From Gloeocapsa sp. PCC 7428 (GTDB lineage Bacteria; Cyanobacteriota; Cyanobacteriia; Cyanobacteriales; Chroococcidiopsidaceae), in assembly GCF_000317555.1 (NCBI RefSeq), contig NC_019745.1, forward strand, positions 1,798,001-1,862,000: a stretch of DNA of 64,000 bases, in the 5' to 3' direction. This document shows, one piece after another, positions 7,843 through 17,570 of the stretch (positions are counted from its first letter, which is position 1; every line of letters begins with the position of its first letter). The notes beneath the pieces are model-generated. The model worked only from the letters and a program-made list of their open reading frames with translations. It did no database searches and had not been told where the DNA came from. The position numbers were made by a program, and so were the translations under genes.

Positions 7843-9339
7843 CTAGAGGAAAGGTTTGTCTTGTTGATAATCTTGTTGTAGAGATAAAGCCATTTCTGCT
7901 TTTTGTAATTCAGTTCCTAAATACATGGCGTGTTCGACTTGTAAAGCTGGACAGGCTGTTGCAATTTGTCGATACAGTTGTGTTGCTGATTTACCAAAGT
8001 AGCAGTTGACAACTTCTCCAGTTCCAGGTGTCATGTGTTCAACAACGATTTGGTTATTTTGGATATTAATGACAAAACTACCTGAAGGATCTTTGTAGTC
8101 TCGCTGTTGACAAATTCTAGGATATTGAGTTTGAATAACTTGCTCTGCATTTTCCCAGCAATCGGAATATATGTGCGCACTTTGACTAATCGTAATTAAG
8201 GGCCCCAATTGCAAGTTATGTTTTGAACGATGAGCGATTTCGTTACGAATGTGTTGTTGTAAAGCCCTTAAGCCCATTGCGTTCGCAGCCCACGCCGAAA
8301 ACATATCATTACTGCGAAAAGTTGCGGTTAAAGCAAGTTCGTTTTCGATAACTCTTACCCAAATGTGATTAAGACAAGGGGGACTGCTATTATCTTCATG
8401 ATCTTCTACATCCCATAAGGACATAACTGCTCTAGCTGAGTCAATATCTGCAATAAGTTTTTGAATAACTTGTTCTATTTGATCGCGTCCAAAGTGCGAT
8501 CGCAATCTTTGTCCGTAGGTATATTTCACACCTTCTTGATATGGCGCATCGTCTAAAATTTGGGAAACATATTCTTGAATAAAATTTTTACTACACGGTA
8601 AATAATTCGGTTCAGGAAAATAGAAATCATCAGGTTCATCGGTGACGACCGCCATCAAATCAATTAATTCTTGCCATTGTCCATCGTAACCTGTAGGTCG
8701 AATCGTACCAGTTGTTTTAATGCGATGAATGATTTTTACCCAAGTTTCAGCAATCGTTTTTCCTTCAATGCGATGACCGTAACGCACTCCTGGTAAAACA
8801 GTGGGTTCAACTTCAGTAATGGGAAACTCTAAAGGTTTTCCCCACGGTTCTATGGTGTTTTTCTTAGCAAAGGATCGCACCGCAGATACAGCTTCGTTAA
8901 TTGAACTTGCTTCTTGATAGGCGATCGCGTCTCTTAATGTACGAAGCGCTTCTGCTGCAATTTCGATATCAATATAACCCGTAATTTGAGAGCGAATCAC
9001 CCAAGTTTCGCGCCCAGTATCGCTGTAACCTTTCTCAAATCCATTACGAAAAAAGTCTAATAGACAGATTCCCGCACCAGCGTTTTTGTCTTCTTTAGTA
9101 GCGTTCAGTACAACTAAAAAGCGGACGTGAGGGTTAGCAAGTAAATTGCGAATCAGGAAACTAATCCCGCGCGTAGGAGAATACAATTGTCCGATCGCAG
9201 CATATTCGTGAGGATCGAGTTTTTTGGCGATCGCCTGCTTCATCGTCCATCCTGTAACAACTGCGGTTTGCCCAGTACCATAAAGTAACTGGTTAGGCTT
9301 ATACAGTGGTTTGTACTGATAAGTTGTCTGTGTAGCCAT
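7843..9339 (-). CDS. Archaeal-type thymidylate synthase (ThyA fold) with N-terminal DUF4346-like domain
   Basis: The protein has 498 residues, much longer than bacterial ThyA. The N-terminal ~200 residues (GISFLIRNLLANPHVRFLVV, AGAGICLLDFFRNGFEKGY) form an extra domain resembling DUF4346. The C-terminal part is the ThyA fold: the nucleophile is Cys322 in SSPPCLNHIWVRV, followed by RSNDMFSAWAANAMGL, which corresponds to the RSxDxxxGxPxN nucleotide-binding motif of ThyA, and by SQSAHIYSDCWENA, which matches the GDxHxY region. It should methylate dUMP to dTMP. With dcd nearby it supplies the thymidylate route. Assignment to ThyA is firm; the role of the N-domain is unknown. Confidence 0.82.
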   Translation of the reverse strand: MATQTTYQYKPLYKPNQLLYGTGQTAVVTGWTMKQAIAKKLDPHEYAAIGQLYSPTRGISFLIRNLLANPHVRFLVVLNATKEDKNAGAGICLLDFFRNGFEKGYSDTGRETWVIRSQITGYIDIEIAAEALRTLRDAIAYQEASSINEAVSAVRSFAKKNTIEPWGKPLEFPITEVEPTVLPGVRYGHRIEGKTIAETWVKIIHRIKTTGTIRPTGYDGQWQELIDLMAVVTDEPDDFYFPEPNYLPCSKNFIQEYVSQILDDAPYQEGVKYTYGQRLRSHFGRDQIEQVIQKLIADIDSARAVMSLWDVEDHEDNSSPPCLNHIWVRVIENELALTATFRSNDMFSAWAANAMGLRALQQHIRNEIAHRSKHNLQLGPLITISQSAHIYSDCWENAEQVIQTQYPRICQQRDYKDPSGSFVINIQNNQIVVEHMTPGTGEVVNCYFGKSATQLYRQIATACPALQVEHAMYLGTELQKAEMALSLQQDYQQDKPFL

Positions 9340-9538
9340 GAGTTTTGGGCTAGGGGTATCAAACTCTCTACCGTATCATATGAAGCGAGGGGTTAGTAAG
9401 TGTCTATGAGTCGTCTGGCGTGGCGCAGATGATTCGGAGATGGCAAGTTTTAGCGGTTGGTTTAATACATATATAGCGTAAATTGTCAAGCATAATAAAC
9501 AGCAACGCGATCGCACATTACGTTAGCGTAGCAGCGTT

Positions 9539-9828
9539 GTGAATCTTAAAAATTATTTTGCTGGTTTATCAAAACGCGATCGCTTAATTGCGCAAATGGA
9601 TCGCGTTCTCGAACCCTGGGTTCCCTCTCTCATGGCATCAGGAGGTATACAATACCTTTAAGCGCCACAGGTCATCCAGTTGTAGTAATTCCGATAAAAC
9701 AAACTGAAGATGGATTACCGATAGAAATGCAAATTGTAGGACAGCGGTGGTGCGAGATGAAATTACTAGCGATCGCAGAACACTGGCACCAAATCATTGG
9801 CATTTTTCAACATCCACCAGGTTATTAG
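9539..9828 (+). pseudogene. Amidase C-terminal relic
   Basis: Two frames separated by a one-base shift near 9655 encode pieces of an amidase-signature enzyme. The first reads NYFAGLSKRDRLIAQMDRVL, and the second LSATGHPVVVIPIKQTEDGL continuing to QIVGQRWCEMKLLAIAEHW and ending GIFQHPPGY-stop, the normal amidase C-terminus. The Ser-cisSer-Lys catalytic core, which lies N-terminal in this family, is absent. A small internal loss near the frameshift is also likely. It is a decayed gene. Confidence 0.72.
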
Positions 9829-9856
9829 ACGCGATTCGCACTTCAAGAGTCATTAG

Positions 9857-9892
9857 TTCCCATTACCCATGACCAATTACCGATTACCAACC
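9857..9892. repeat. TTACC(A/C)A-type heptamer repeat
   Basis: The run consists of ATTACCC / AATTACC / GATTACC units of about seven bases. The same family occurs at 411-436, 13064-13204, 15116-15150, 17415-17480 and 21386-21450, always beside genes. It matches the STRR class of cyanobacterial heptamer repeats. Confidence 0.7.
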
Positions 9893-9972
9893 ATGTTGTC
9901 AGTAATTAAATTGCTTTGATACTACTATAAAAATAAAACTCCCTATCAACAAATCTTTTGAAATCCAATTGC

Positions 9973-9977
9973 AGGAG
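9973..9977 (+). promoter_or_regulatory. Ribosome-binding site that decides the redoxin start
   Basis: AGGAG lies 10 bases before GTG 9988. It lies inside the longer frame that begins with TTG 9958, so the GTG is preferred. Confidence 0.6.
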
Positions 9978-9987
9978 CGATTTTATT

Positions 9988-10566
9988 GTGGTAAAAACTG
10001 CTTCAACAATGTTGCCGTTAGGAACTCAAGCGCCGAACTTTGAATTACCAGATGTCGTGACTGGACAGACGATTTCGCTATCAAGCTTTGCTGGAAAGCC
10101 GCTGCTAGTCATGTTTATCTGTCAGCACTGCCCGTTTGTCAAACATATCAAATCAGAACTCGCCAACTTAGGCAAAGACTACGCCAATCGCGATCTTGGA
10201 ATCGTTGCAATTAGCTCTAACGATATCAATAAATATCCAGATGATGCACCGGAAAAATTAAAAGTCATGGCTGAAGAAGCTGGTTTTTTATTTCCAATAT
10301 GCTTCGATGAAAGCCAAGAAGTTGCTAAAGCTTACACGGCGGCTTGTACGCCAGATTTCTTTTTGTTCGATGCGGATCAAAAGTTAGTTTATCGCGGTCA
10401 GTTAGATGATAGCCGACCGAGTAATGGTATACCTGTCACCGGTAAAGATTTACGTGCCGCCTTGAATGCGATCCTAACAGGGAAAACGGTTGATTCTAAC
10501 CAAAAACCTAGTATCGGCTGCAATATTAAATGGAAACCTGGCAACGAACCAAGTTACTACGGCTAG
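9988..10566 (+). CDS. Thioredoxin-fold redoxin (AhpC/TSA-like) protein
   Basis: A soluble protein of about 192 residues with a thioredoxin fold: LGTQAPNFELPDVVTGQTIS, then LLVMFICQHCPFVKHI, which carries a CxxC (CQHC) at the N-terminus of the active helix, and GIVAISSNDINKYPDDAPE. The cis-Pro region is ACTPDFFLFD. It belongs to the widespread thioredoxin-family proteins annotated as redoxin or thiol-disulfide isomerase, and probably acts in thiol redox chemistry in the cytoplasm. No signal peptide is seen. A strong hairpin follows the stop. Confidence 0.88.
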   Translation: MVKTASTMLPLGTQAPNFELPDVVTGQTISLSSFAGKPLLVMFICQHCPFVKHIKSELANLGKDYANRDLGIVAISSNDINKYPDDAPEKLKVMAEEAGFLFPICFDESQEVAKAYTAACTPDFFLFDADQKLVYRGQLDDSRPSNGIPVTGKDLRAALNAILTGKTVDSNQKPSIGCNIKWKPGNEPSYYG

Positions 10567-10581
10567 AACATAGCAAAAAAC

Positions 10582-10606
10582 AAGTCCTTGATCACATCAA
10601 GGACTT
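10582..10606 (+). terminator. Hairpin terminator after the redoxin gene
   Basis: AAGTCCTTGAT and ATCAAGGACTT form a perfect 11-bp stem with loop CAC, 15 bases after the stop. The T-tract (AATGCTTTTA) is imperfect. It also lies between convergent genes. Confidence 0.75.
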
Positions 10607-10657
10607 AATGCTTTTATCAGTTTAAGGAATCAGATGATTAGGCACTTTCAACGTCAC

Positions 10658-11545
10658 CTAACTTTTTTGGTCAACGTTTAAGTTGCCTGATTTACCTAGA
10701 TCCAACTCCTCCCTACGGATTGTTTCTTGTGCGTTAACGGTGTCTTGCTCAACAACTTTCTTCACCTTAACTTCTTCGCGTACAAAAGCTTCTTTTTGAA
10801 CATCTGCTGATTCTTCATGCAATTCTACGCGTGCAACTTCACCCTCGCGGAAAGCATCGGTTCCAGGGGACGCGACAGCTTGAGTGTTGGTAGGGGTTGT
10901 GCGTTCCACAACGACTTTTTCTTTTTCTACAGGTATCGAAACTTGCGCGGTTTCGGTTTCTACCCTTTTACCAATCGATACCTCGCCTGCTTTCCTCCGT
11001 GTCTTATTAGCGACTAACCGCTCTTCATAAAGCTTAAGCGCTTGCTGGTCTTGCCGATTCATGTTGTATAAATCAGCGTCATGTTGGTAGTCGTAGGTAT
11101 CGCGATTGTATTCTGTATTCGCGCGCGGTGCGACAGCACCTGCTGTAGTCGCTGTAGCTGTATCTAGGGGTGCTGTTGATTCTAGCGTTTGTGGACGATA
11201 TACTCCACGTACGCGCTCTTCATAATCGTAGTCTACGCGCAAATCGTCGCTAAATTCGGGTAAAGCTTCGACTTGCTCTTTTGTTAAGCCTGATGCGATA
11301 ACTCTTCCTGCTCCTTGGTCAATCCGCGCGCGACCGACGGGTAATAAAACTTCTTTACCAAAAATCCAGAAACCTGTATCAACCACAAAGTAGCGAAAGT
11401 GTCCGGCTTCGTCTACCAAGATATTTTTGATAGTACCAACATTCTCGTTGTTTACGTCTGTGTAAACATCAAATCCTTTAATATCGCTACCGTCAAAACT
11501 ATCGCGATAGTCAGGATCGAAATCTTCCAGTTTGTAAAGAACCAT
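10658..11545 (-). CDS. PRC-barrel and DUF2382 (YsnF/AvaK-type) stress protein
   Basis: The N-terminal ~110 residues form a PRC-barrel domain (DIKGFDVYTDVNNENVGTIK, then ILVDEAGHFRYFVVDTGFW and LLPVGRARID). A Thr/Ala-rich linker follows. The C-terminal domain is DUF2382: LKLYEERLVANKTRRKAGEV, IPVEKEKVVVERT, and a highly charged KEAFVREEVKVKKVVEQDTV tail. Proteins of this type in cyanobacteria and Bacillus (YsnF) are associated with stress and desiccation; a molecular function is not established. A strong AGGAGG Shine-Dalgarno precedes the ATG, suggesting high expression. Confidence 0.88.
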   Translation of the reverse strand: MVLYKLEDFDPDYRDSFDGSDIKGFDVYTDVNNENVGTIKNILVDEAGHFRYFVVDTGFWIFGKEVLLPVGRARIDQGAGRVIASGLTKEQVEALPEFSDDLRVDYDYEERVRGVYRPQTLESTAPLDTATATTAGAVAPRANTEYNRDTYDYQHDADLYNMNRQDQQALKLYEERLVANKTRRKAGEVSIGKRVETETAQVSIPVEKEKVVVERTTPTNTQAVASPGTDAFREGEVARVELHEESADVQKEAFVREEVKVKKVVEQDTVNAQETIRREELDLGKSGNLNVDQKS

Positions 11546-12134
11546 GTTGTACCCTCCTGTTGATTTCTTCTATTAACTAGCCTAGAAAGTTATTGTGTTA
11601 ATCCATCTTTCTGAGGTAGGAGTTCAATTTGTTTAAAATTCCTATCTTAGGGATGTGTATATCGATGAACTACACAGACGATGCACGGCGGCTATCAAGC
11701 AGGAGTTAGCAAAAATAATGTCATTTTTAGTAAAACTGTCCAATTGCTCGCGTTTTACTCTTTCTTTGGGTATATTCTGAAGATCGATTTAAAGATAGAA
11801 CTTAGTTGAAAAATTATGTTAGCAATCGTTGCTATAAAAGCACTAACTTAGAATACAACACGAGTGATACAGCAATCAAAGAATGTCTCTTACAGACTGT
11901 AAAGACACGCTCTCAAAGCAATTACTGCTCATACCACAGCAAGAAAAATTGAAGAAAATTCTTGAAGGCTGAGCTACAACATATCAAGGAAAAGTCATAA
12001 AAACTATTAAAAACTTTCTATTTATTTAAACGCGTTATCAAGAAAGTCTTTCTATCGAGAGAGGGAGAAGATTAAAAAGGTAATAAAGGTATTTTTAGAT
12101 TAAGAACAAAGTCTTTGAGAAGGGACGTATAAGG
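11546..12134. other. 589-bp intergenic region between divergent stress and SLH genes
   Basis: It should contain promoters for both divergent genes. It is A+T rich, with no open frame that resembles a gene. No known RNA was recognised. Confidence 0.4.
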
Positions 12135-13064
12135 ATGTCTAGCTCGTTTTCCACAAAAGATATAGCACTATTAAGTTTAGGATTAACCGTAGTTGCTCCG
12201 TTGGTTAGTATTGCACCAGCTATAGCACAAACGACTTTTCCTGATGTACCTCAAAATTATTGGGCGCGACCTTTTATTGAATCTTTAACAGCACGCAACA
12301 TCATTGCTGGCTATCCTGATGGTACGTTTAGACCCGAACAAGCTGTACAGCGTGATGAATTTGCTGCACTCGTGCGTCGGGCTTTTAGTACTCAACAAGA
12401 AAGAGATATTCCTAGTGCCAGTGTATTTAATGACGTTCCCGAAGAATATTGGGCAAATCCAGCAATTGAAGAAGCTTACGAACAAGGCTTTATGGAAGCC
12501 ACAGAAAATAATAATTTTCTTCCAGAAGAAGAAATCCAACGCGCACAAGCACTTATGATTTTAATGCGCGGATTGAATTTAGTACCAGCACAAACAGCCG
12601 CAACCACACCGCAAACAACTGCTGGACAAACAACCCCAGCAAATCGCCGCCGCGCACAGAGAGGATCGATTCCATTTGCGATCGCATCCTTAATGCAACC
12701 TGTATTTAGTGCAGTCAGTCAAGTCGCACCCGCACAAGCATCGCCACCTGAAACAACAACCCCGCCTGCGACTCAAGCAGCAGTTAGCCGTCCACCCTCT
12801 GAAATTGTCAACAACTACTACGTTGACGCAGCACAAATTCCCTCAAATGCTGTAGAAGATGTTGCTAGAGCAACGGAAGCAAATATTGTTGTTAATTATC
12901 CTAATGTACGCGTTTTGAATCCTACAGAACCTTTAAGCCGCGCTAGCGCCGCAGCATGGATTCACCAAGCATTAGTTCGTCTCGGTAGAATTGAGCCACT
13001 TACTCCAAATGTAGAAGCGACAAATTATATCGTTGGTCGTTCTACTTTAGAAAATCAGCAATAG
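12135..13064 (+). CDS. S-layer homology (SLH) domain protein
   Basis: A 309-residue exported protein. Residues 1-31 form a signal peptide ending in the Ala-rich PAIAQT. Two SLH domains follow: TTFPDVPQNYWARPFIESLT with GYPDGTFRPEQAVQRDEFAA, then VFNDVPEEYWANPAIEEAYE with FLPEEEIQRAQAL. A Pro/Thr/Gln-rich linker leads to a third, degenerate SLH-like stretch (LNPTEPLSRASAAAWIHQAL). SLH domains bind cell-wall polysaccharide, so an envelope role is likely. It lacks the porin barrel found in larger cyanobacterial SLH proteins. Confidence 0.88.
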   Translation: MSSSFSTKDIALLSLGLTVVAPLVSIAPAIAQTTFPDVPQNYWARPFIESLTARNIIAGYPDGTFRPEQAVQRDEFAALVRRAFSTQQERDIPSASVFNDVPEEYWANPAIEEAYEQGFMEATENNNFLPEEEIQRAQALMILMRGLNLVPAQTAATTPQTTAGQTTPANRRRAQRGSIPFAIASLMQPVFSAVSQVAPAQASPPETTTPPATQAAVSRPPSEIVNNYYVDAAQIPSNAVEDVARATEANIVVNYPNVRVLNPTEPLSRASAAAWIHQALVRLGRIEPLTPNVEATNYIVGRSTLENQQ

Positions 13065-13204
13065 GTCATTGGTCATTGGTAATTGGTAATTGGACGTTCA
13101 TAAGTTTATTACCCATTACCAATTGAATTTGTGCTTGCTTGAGGTAAAAGGAAATTTAGATCAGTTTATCATCTATTACCAGTTACCCATTACCAATTAC
13201 CACC
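13064..13204. repeat. Heptamer (GGTCATT/GGTAATT) repeat cluster between SLH gene and aspS
   Basis: GGTCATT occurs twice and GGTAATT twice in direct tandem at 13064-13091, beginning on the last base of the SLH stop codon. Inverted copies (ACCCATTACCAATT) lie at 13110-13125 and 13181-13203, so the interval could fold into a long hairpin between two convergent genes. Confidence 0.75.
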
Positions 13205-14992
13205 TTAAGCTTTGGGCTTATACGTCGAAACAACCTGCAATTCTTTCAACTGCTTGTCATCCACACTCGAAGGCGCATCGGTTAATAAACACCGCGCTTG
13301 TTGTGTCTTTGGAAACGCGATGACATCGCGAATCGACTCTTCGCCAGCGAGTAACATCACCAAGCGATCTAAACCGTAAGCAATTCCACCATGCGGTGGT
13401 GTTCCATACTCAAACGCTTCTAAAAGAAAGCCAAATTTATTTTGTGCCTGCGCTTGGGAAAGTCCGATCGCACTAAATACTTGTTCTTGAATTTCGCGTT
13501 GATATATCCGCAGACTTCCGCCGCCAATTTCAACACCATTCAATACTAAATCGTACGCTTGCGCGCGCGCAGTTTTAAGATCGTGCAAGTCATCTGGATG
13601 CGGTGCGGTAAAGGGGTGATGCAGCGCTTCTAAACGCTTTTCGTCGGCATTCCACTCAAACATAGGGAAATCTGTCACCCATAGCAAGTTAATTTTATCA
13701 GGGTCGATTAACCCTAATTCGCGTCCAATAACTAGCCGCAATCGATCTAAAGTTTTGTTAACAGTCGCGCTATCACCCGCACCAAAAAGTAATAAATGTC
13801 CGGCTTTCGCACCTGTACGCTGCAATAATTCGTGCTTTTGTTCAGCGGTGAGATTGTCTTTAATCGCGCCAATCGTGTCAATTTCGCCATCATCGCGCAC
13901 GCGAATATAAGCTAATCCTTTAGCACCCGCTTCGATGGCTTCTTTGAATAAATCGCCACCAGGTTTGATACGGACATTAGAAATAATGTCATTTCCGTGA
14001 GGAATTGGCAGAACTTTGACTGTACCACCAGCGGCGATCGCCCCTGAAAATACTTTGAACCCTGAATCTTTGACTAAATCAGAAACATTCACAAGTTCTA
14101 AACCAAAGCGCGTATCCGGTTTATCGCTTCCGTAATGTTCCATCGCCTCCGCCCATGTTAAACGCGGGAAAGGACGTGGAAGTTCGATTCCTTTGACGGT
14201 TTTGAAAATATGACAAACTAAACCTTCGTTGAGTTCGAGAATTTCGGCTTGCGACATGAAACTCATTTCCATGTCGAGTTGCGTAAATTCTGGTTGTCTG
14301 TCGGCGCGTAAGTCTTCATCGCGGAAACACCGCGCAATTTGATAGTAGCGATCGCATCCTGATACCATTAGCAATTGTTTAAACAACTGCGGTGACTGCG
14401 GTAATGCAAACCATTCACTCGGATTGACGCGACTGGGAACGAGGTAATCTCTTGCGCCTTCGGGGGTCGAACGTGTCAAAATTGGTGTTTCAACTTCAAT
14501 AAAGTTGTATTGATCTTCGAGGTAACGCCGAATTGCTTTGACGACTTGGTGACGCAACTGTAAATTGCGACTCATGCGACTGGTACGAATGTCTAAATAG
14601 CGATATTTCAACCGCAATTCTTCGCGCACTGTCTCAGTATCAGCTGTTGCGACTTGAAAGGGTAATTGCTTGTGTACAGCGTTGAGAAGCTTTATTTCAT
14701 CGGCGTAAATTTCGATTTCACCCGTAGGTAGGCGCGGGTTAAGCGATTCGGATGGACGCTGGGTAACTCTTCCAGTGATTTGGACGACGTATTCGTTTCG
14801 CAGTGCGTCAGCTTGCGCGTAAGATCCTGGTGTACGTTGCGGATCGCTAACGATTTGCACAATTCCAGTGCGGTCGCGTAAATCTAAAAATATCACGCCT
14901 CCATGATCGCGGCGACGGTCTACCCAGCCATTTAGGGTGACAGTTTCTCCAATATTTGAGGAACGCAATTCGCCGCAATAGTGAGTTCGCAT
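13205..14992 (-). CDS. aspS: Aspartyl-tRNA synthetase
   Basis: A 595-residue class II synthetase of the bacterial AspRS type. It starts [20 protein letters not shown] and has the OB-fold anticodon-binding domain first ([20 protein letters not shown]). The class II core follows: motif 2 [20 protein letters not shown], a GAD insertion domain (roughly residues 290-410), and motif 3 [20 protein letters not shown]. It charges tRNA-Asp, and possibly tRNA-Asn as in many bacteria that use GatCAB, which cannot be told from here. It is divergent from glyS. Confidence 0.97.
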   Translation of the reverse strand: MRTHYCGELRSSNIGETVTLNGWVDRRRDHGGVIFLDLRDRTGIVQIVSDPQRTPGSYAQADALRNEYVVQITGRVTQRPSESLNPRLPTGEIEIYADEIKLLNAVHKQLPFQVATADTETVREELRLKYRYLDIRTSRMSRNLQLRHQVVKAIRRYLEDQYNFIEVETPILTRSTPEGARDYLVPSRVNPSEWFALPQSPQLFKQLLMVSGCDRYYQIARCFRDEDLRADRQPEFTQLDMEMSFMSQAEILELNEGLVCHIFKTVKGIELPRPFPRLTWAEAMEHYGSDKPDTRFGLELVNVSDLVKDSGFKVFSGAIAAGGTVKVLPIPHGNDIISNVRIKPGGDLFKEAIEAGAKGLAYIRVRDDGEIDTIGAIKDNLTAEQKHELLQRTGAKAGHLLLFGAGDSATVNKTLDRLRLVIGRELGLIDPDKINLLWVTDFPMFEWNADEKRLEALHHPFTAPHPDDLHDLKTARAQAYDLVLNGVEIGGGSLRIYQREIQEQVFSAIGLSQAQAQNKFGFLLEAFEYGTPPHGGIAYGLDRLVMLLAGEESIRDVIAFPKTQQARCLLTDAPSSVDDKQLKELQVVSTYKPKA

Positions 14993-15197
14993 AGTTGCTT
15001 GAGTTTTGTCGCTGGTGATTGAATAAGGTAACAGTTGTCAAAGTCTTTCTATATATCTAGCATCTGCTGAGAAAACAGACACAGATCTAGCTATCTTACT
15101 ATGAATCAGGCTAACGATTACCAACCCCTTACCAATTACCAATTACCAGGTGGCGCGATAAACTGTTGAAACTGGAATATATGTAGTTTAATTTCTT

Positions 15198-17345
15198 ATG
15201 CCTAGTTTTTTATTAGAAGTTGGTACAGAAGAATTACCTGCGGATTTTGTGGGAAGTGCAATTCAACAATGGCGATCGCTGATTCCGCAGAGTTTGCAAG
15301 ACAATAGTTTGTCGGCGAGTTCGATTGACGTTTACGGTACTCCTCGACGATTAGCGATTGTGATTCAGGGATTACCCACGCAACAACCAAATCGCGAGGA
15401 AGAAATTAAAGGCCCACCCGCCCAAGCGGCGTTTAAAGATGGACAACCAACGAAGGCTGCGGAAGGATTTGCCAAGAAGCAAGGTGTTGCGCTTGAAGCG
15501 CTGGAAATTCGCGCTACAGATAAGGGTGATTTTGTCTTTGTGCAACAGCGCATCCCTGGACGACCGACCGCCGAAATCTTAACAGAGTTAGTCCCGCAGT
15601 GGATTACGAAACTCGAAGGTAAGCGCTTGATGCGGTGGGGTGATGGCGATTTGCGGTTTGCGCGACCGATTGTCTGGTTAGTGACGTTGCTCGATGATGC
15701 TGTATTGCCTGTAGAGTTAGAGAATGGTTCAGAAAAGATTAAGAGCGATCGCTTTAGTCTTGGACATCGCGTCTTATCGCCAGAAAAGGTAATAGTTGAC
15801 CATTCTAATAACTATGTAGATATACTACGACGTGCTTTCGTTGAAGTCAACCCACAGCAGCGACAAAATCAAATTCAAGAACAGACACAAGCTGCTGCCC
15901 AAAAAGTCAAGGGAACTACGCAGATTTATCCTGATTTATTAGCAGAAATAACGAATTTAGTAGAATTTCCGACTGCCGTTGTTGGGAATTTTGATGATGA
16001 GTTTTTGAACTTACCTGCGGAAGTCATTACAACGGTTATGGTGACTCAGCAGCGATACTTTCCTGTATTTAAAGCTGATAATTCTGACGAGCTTTTACCA
16101 TACTTTATTACAATTTCTAATGGCGACCCAGCAAAATCAGATATCATTGCTGCGGGTAATGCAAGAGTAATTCGCGCTCGATTAGCTGACGGTCAATTTT
16201 TCTACAAAACTGATTTATCAAAACCATTAGAAAGTTATTTACCACAGCTAGAAACCGTCACTTTTCAAGAAGATTTAGGTTCAGTTCGCGATAAAGTCAC
16301 GCGATTAAGTAAGATTGCTGAACTTGTTTCTGCACAATTAGCGCTATCAGAAAATGAGTGCGACTTAATTCAACGCGCCGCTTTGTTATGCAAAGCTGAC
16401 TTAGTGACACAAATGGTGTATGAATTTCCCGAACTTCAAGGAGTTATGGGGCAAAAGTATGCTTTGGCAAGTGGCGAACCCGAAGCCGTAGCCACCGCAA
16501 TTTTTGAGCATTACTTACCACGCGGCGCAAGCGATCACTTACCAAGCAGCATTATAGGTCAAGTCGTTGGTTTAGCCGACCGCCTCGACACGTTAGTCAG
16601 TATTTTTGGCTTGGGAATGATCCCAACAGGTTCATCCGATCCTTTTGCTTTAAGACGTGCCGCCAATGCCATAATTAATATTACCTGGAGTGCGAACTTA
16701 CAACTCAACTTACATCAACTTTTAGAGCAAGTAGCTACAGATTTTGTCACCGCACATCCTCAAGCGCGATTCGATGAATTAGTACACCAACTTCAAGAAT
16801 TCTTCTTACAACGCCTGCGTACTCAATTACAAGAGGAAAAAGCAGTTGATTATGATTTAGTCAATGCCGTTTTAGGAGATAATGACCTTGAGTACAAGTT
16901 GCGAGCGCTACAAGATTTACTAGACGTACGCGATCGCGCTTTATTTCTCCAATCCATTCGTAATAATGGTGAGTTAGAGAAAGTTTACGACACGGTAAAT
17001 CGATCAACAAGATTAGCTGCGCAAGGAGATTTAAATACTACCGAGTTACATCCACAATTAATCAATCAAGAACTATTTCAAAAATCATCCGAACAAGCAT
17101 TTTATGATGCCTTGGTACAACTCGAACCAAAAACAATTGCTGCTCGTACCTCGCGTGATTATCAACAATTGATAACAGCATTAGCAGAAATTGCCCCTAA
17201 AGTAAGCAACTTCTTCGATGGACCAGACAGCGTTTTAGTGATGGATTCTGACCCAGAAATTAGACGAAATCGTTTAAATCTACTCGGACTCCTACGCAAT
17301 CACGCCCGCGTGTTAGCAGATTTCGGTGCAATAGTCAAAACTTAG
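15198..17345 (+). CDS. glyS: Glycyl-tRNA synthetase beta subunit
   Basis: The 715-residue beta chain of the heterotetrameric bacterial GlyRS. It begins [20 protein letters not shown], the family signature. [13 protein letters not shown] and the HD-like [20 protein letters not shown] region are conserved, as is [12 protein letters not shown]. The alpha subunit gene glyQ is not in the window. The divergent aspS is 205 bases upstream, with TTACCAA repeats in between. Confidence 0.96.
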   Translation: MPSFLLEVGTEELPADFVGSAIQQWRSLIPQSLQDNSLSASSIDVYGTPRRLAIVIQGLPTQQPNREEEIKGPPAQAAFKDGQPTKAAEGFAKKQGVALEALEIRATDKGDFVFVQQRIPGRPTAEILTELVPQWITKLEGKRLMRWGDGDLRFARPIVWLVTLLDDAVLPVELENGSEKIKSDRFSLGHRVLSPEKVIVDHSNNYVDILRRAFVEVNPQQRQNQIQEQTQAAAQKVKGTTQIYPDLLAEITNLVEFPTAVVGNFDDEFLNLPAEVITTVMVTQQRYFPVFKADNSDELLPYFITISNGDPAKSDIIAAGNARVIRARLADGQFFYKTDLSKPLESYLPQLETVTFQEDLGSVRDKVTRLSKIAELVSAQLALSENECDLIQRAALLCKADLVTQMVYEFPELQGVMGQKYALASGEPEAVATAIFEHYLPRGASDHLPSSIIGQVVGLADRLDTLVSIFGLGMIPTGSSDPFALRRAANAIINITWSANLQLNLHQLLEQVATDFVTAHPQARFDELVHQLQEFFLQRLRTQLQEEKAVDYDLVNAVLGDNDLEYKLRALQDLLDVRDRALFLQSIRNNGELEKVYDTVNRSTRLAAQGDLNTTELHPQLINQELFQKSSEQAFYDALVQLEPKTIAARTSRDYQQLITALAEIAPKVSNFFDGPDSVLVMDSDPEIRRNRLNLLGLLRNHARVLADFGAIVKT

Positions 17346-17414
17346 CTTCAACACGCACTAATTTTTAAATCAATATTCACTTAATATCGATAGATGATGT
17401 AATTAAGTAAACAA

Positions 17415-17480
17415 GCTGGTAATTGGTGATTGGCAATAATATTAGGTCAACTTCCTACTACCCATTACCCATCACCTGAC
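17415..17480. repeat. TGGTAAT/TTACCCA repeat upstream of nitrilase
   Basis: GGTAATTGGTGATTGG at 17419-17434 faces ACCCATTACCCATCACC at 17459-17475, giving an inverted arrangement of the heptamer family. It lies upstream of the chosen nitrilase start and accounts for the poorly conserved N-terminal extension of the longest open frame. Confidence 0.6.
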
Positions 17481-17570
17481 CTCAAAAAGTATGATATTGA
17501 GTTAGGATCGCCTTCTCCTAAAGCTCCTCTACCGTCTTTCCACCCTATACATAAATTTTATTACCGATCC

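Noticed and set aside
13064-13204. Possible CRISPR array
   Set aside because: The repeats are 7-bp tandem units without unique spacers; they belong to the STRR class.
17430-17570. N-terminal extension of the nitrilase frame
   Set aside because: This part is translated heptamer repeat DNA; homologues begin at the internal ATG at 17571.
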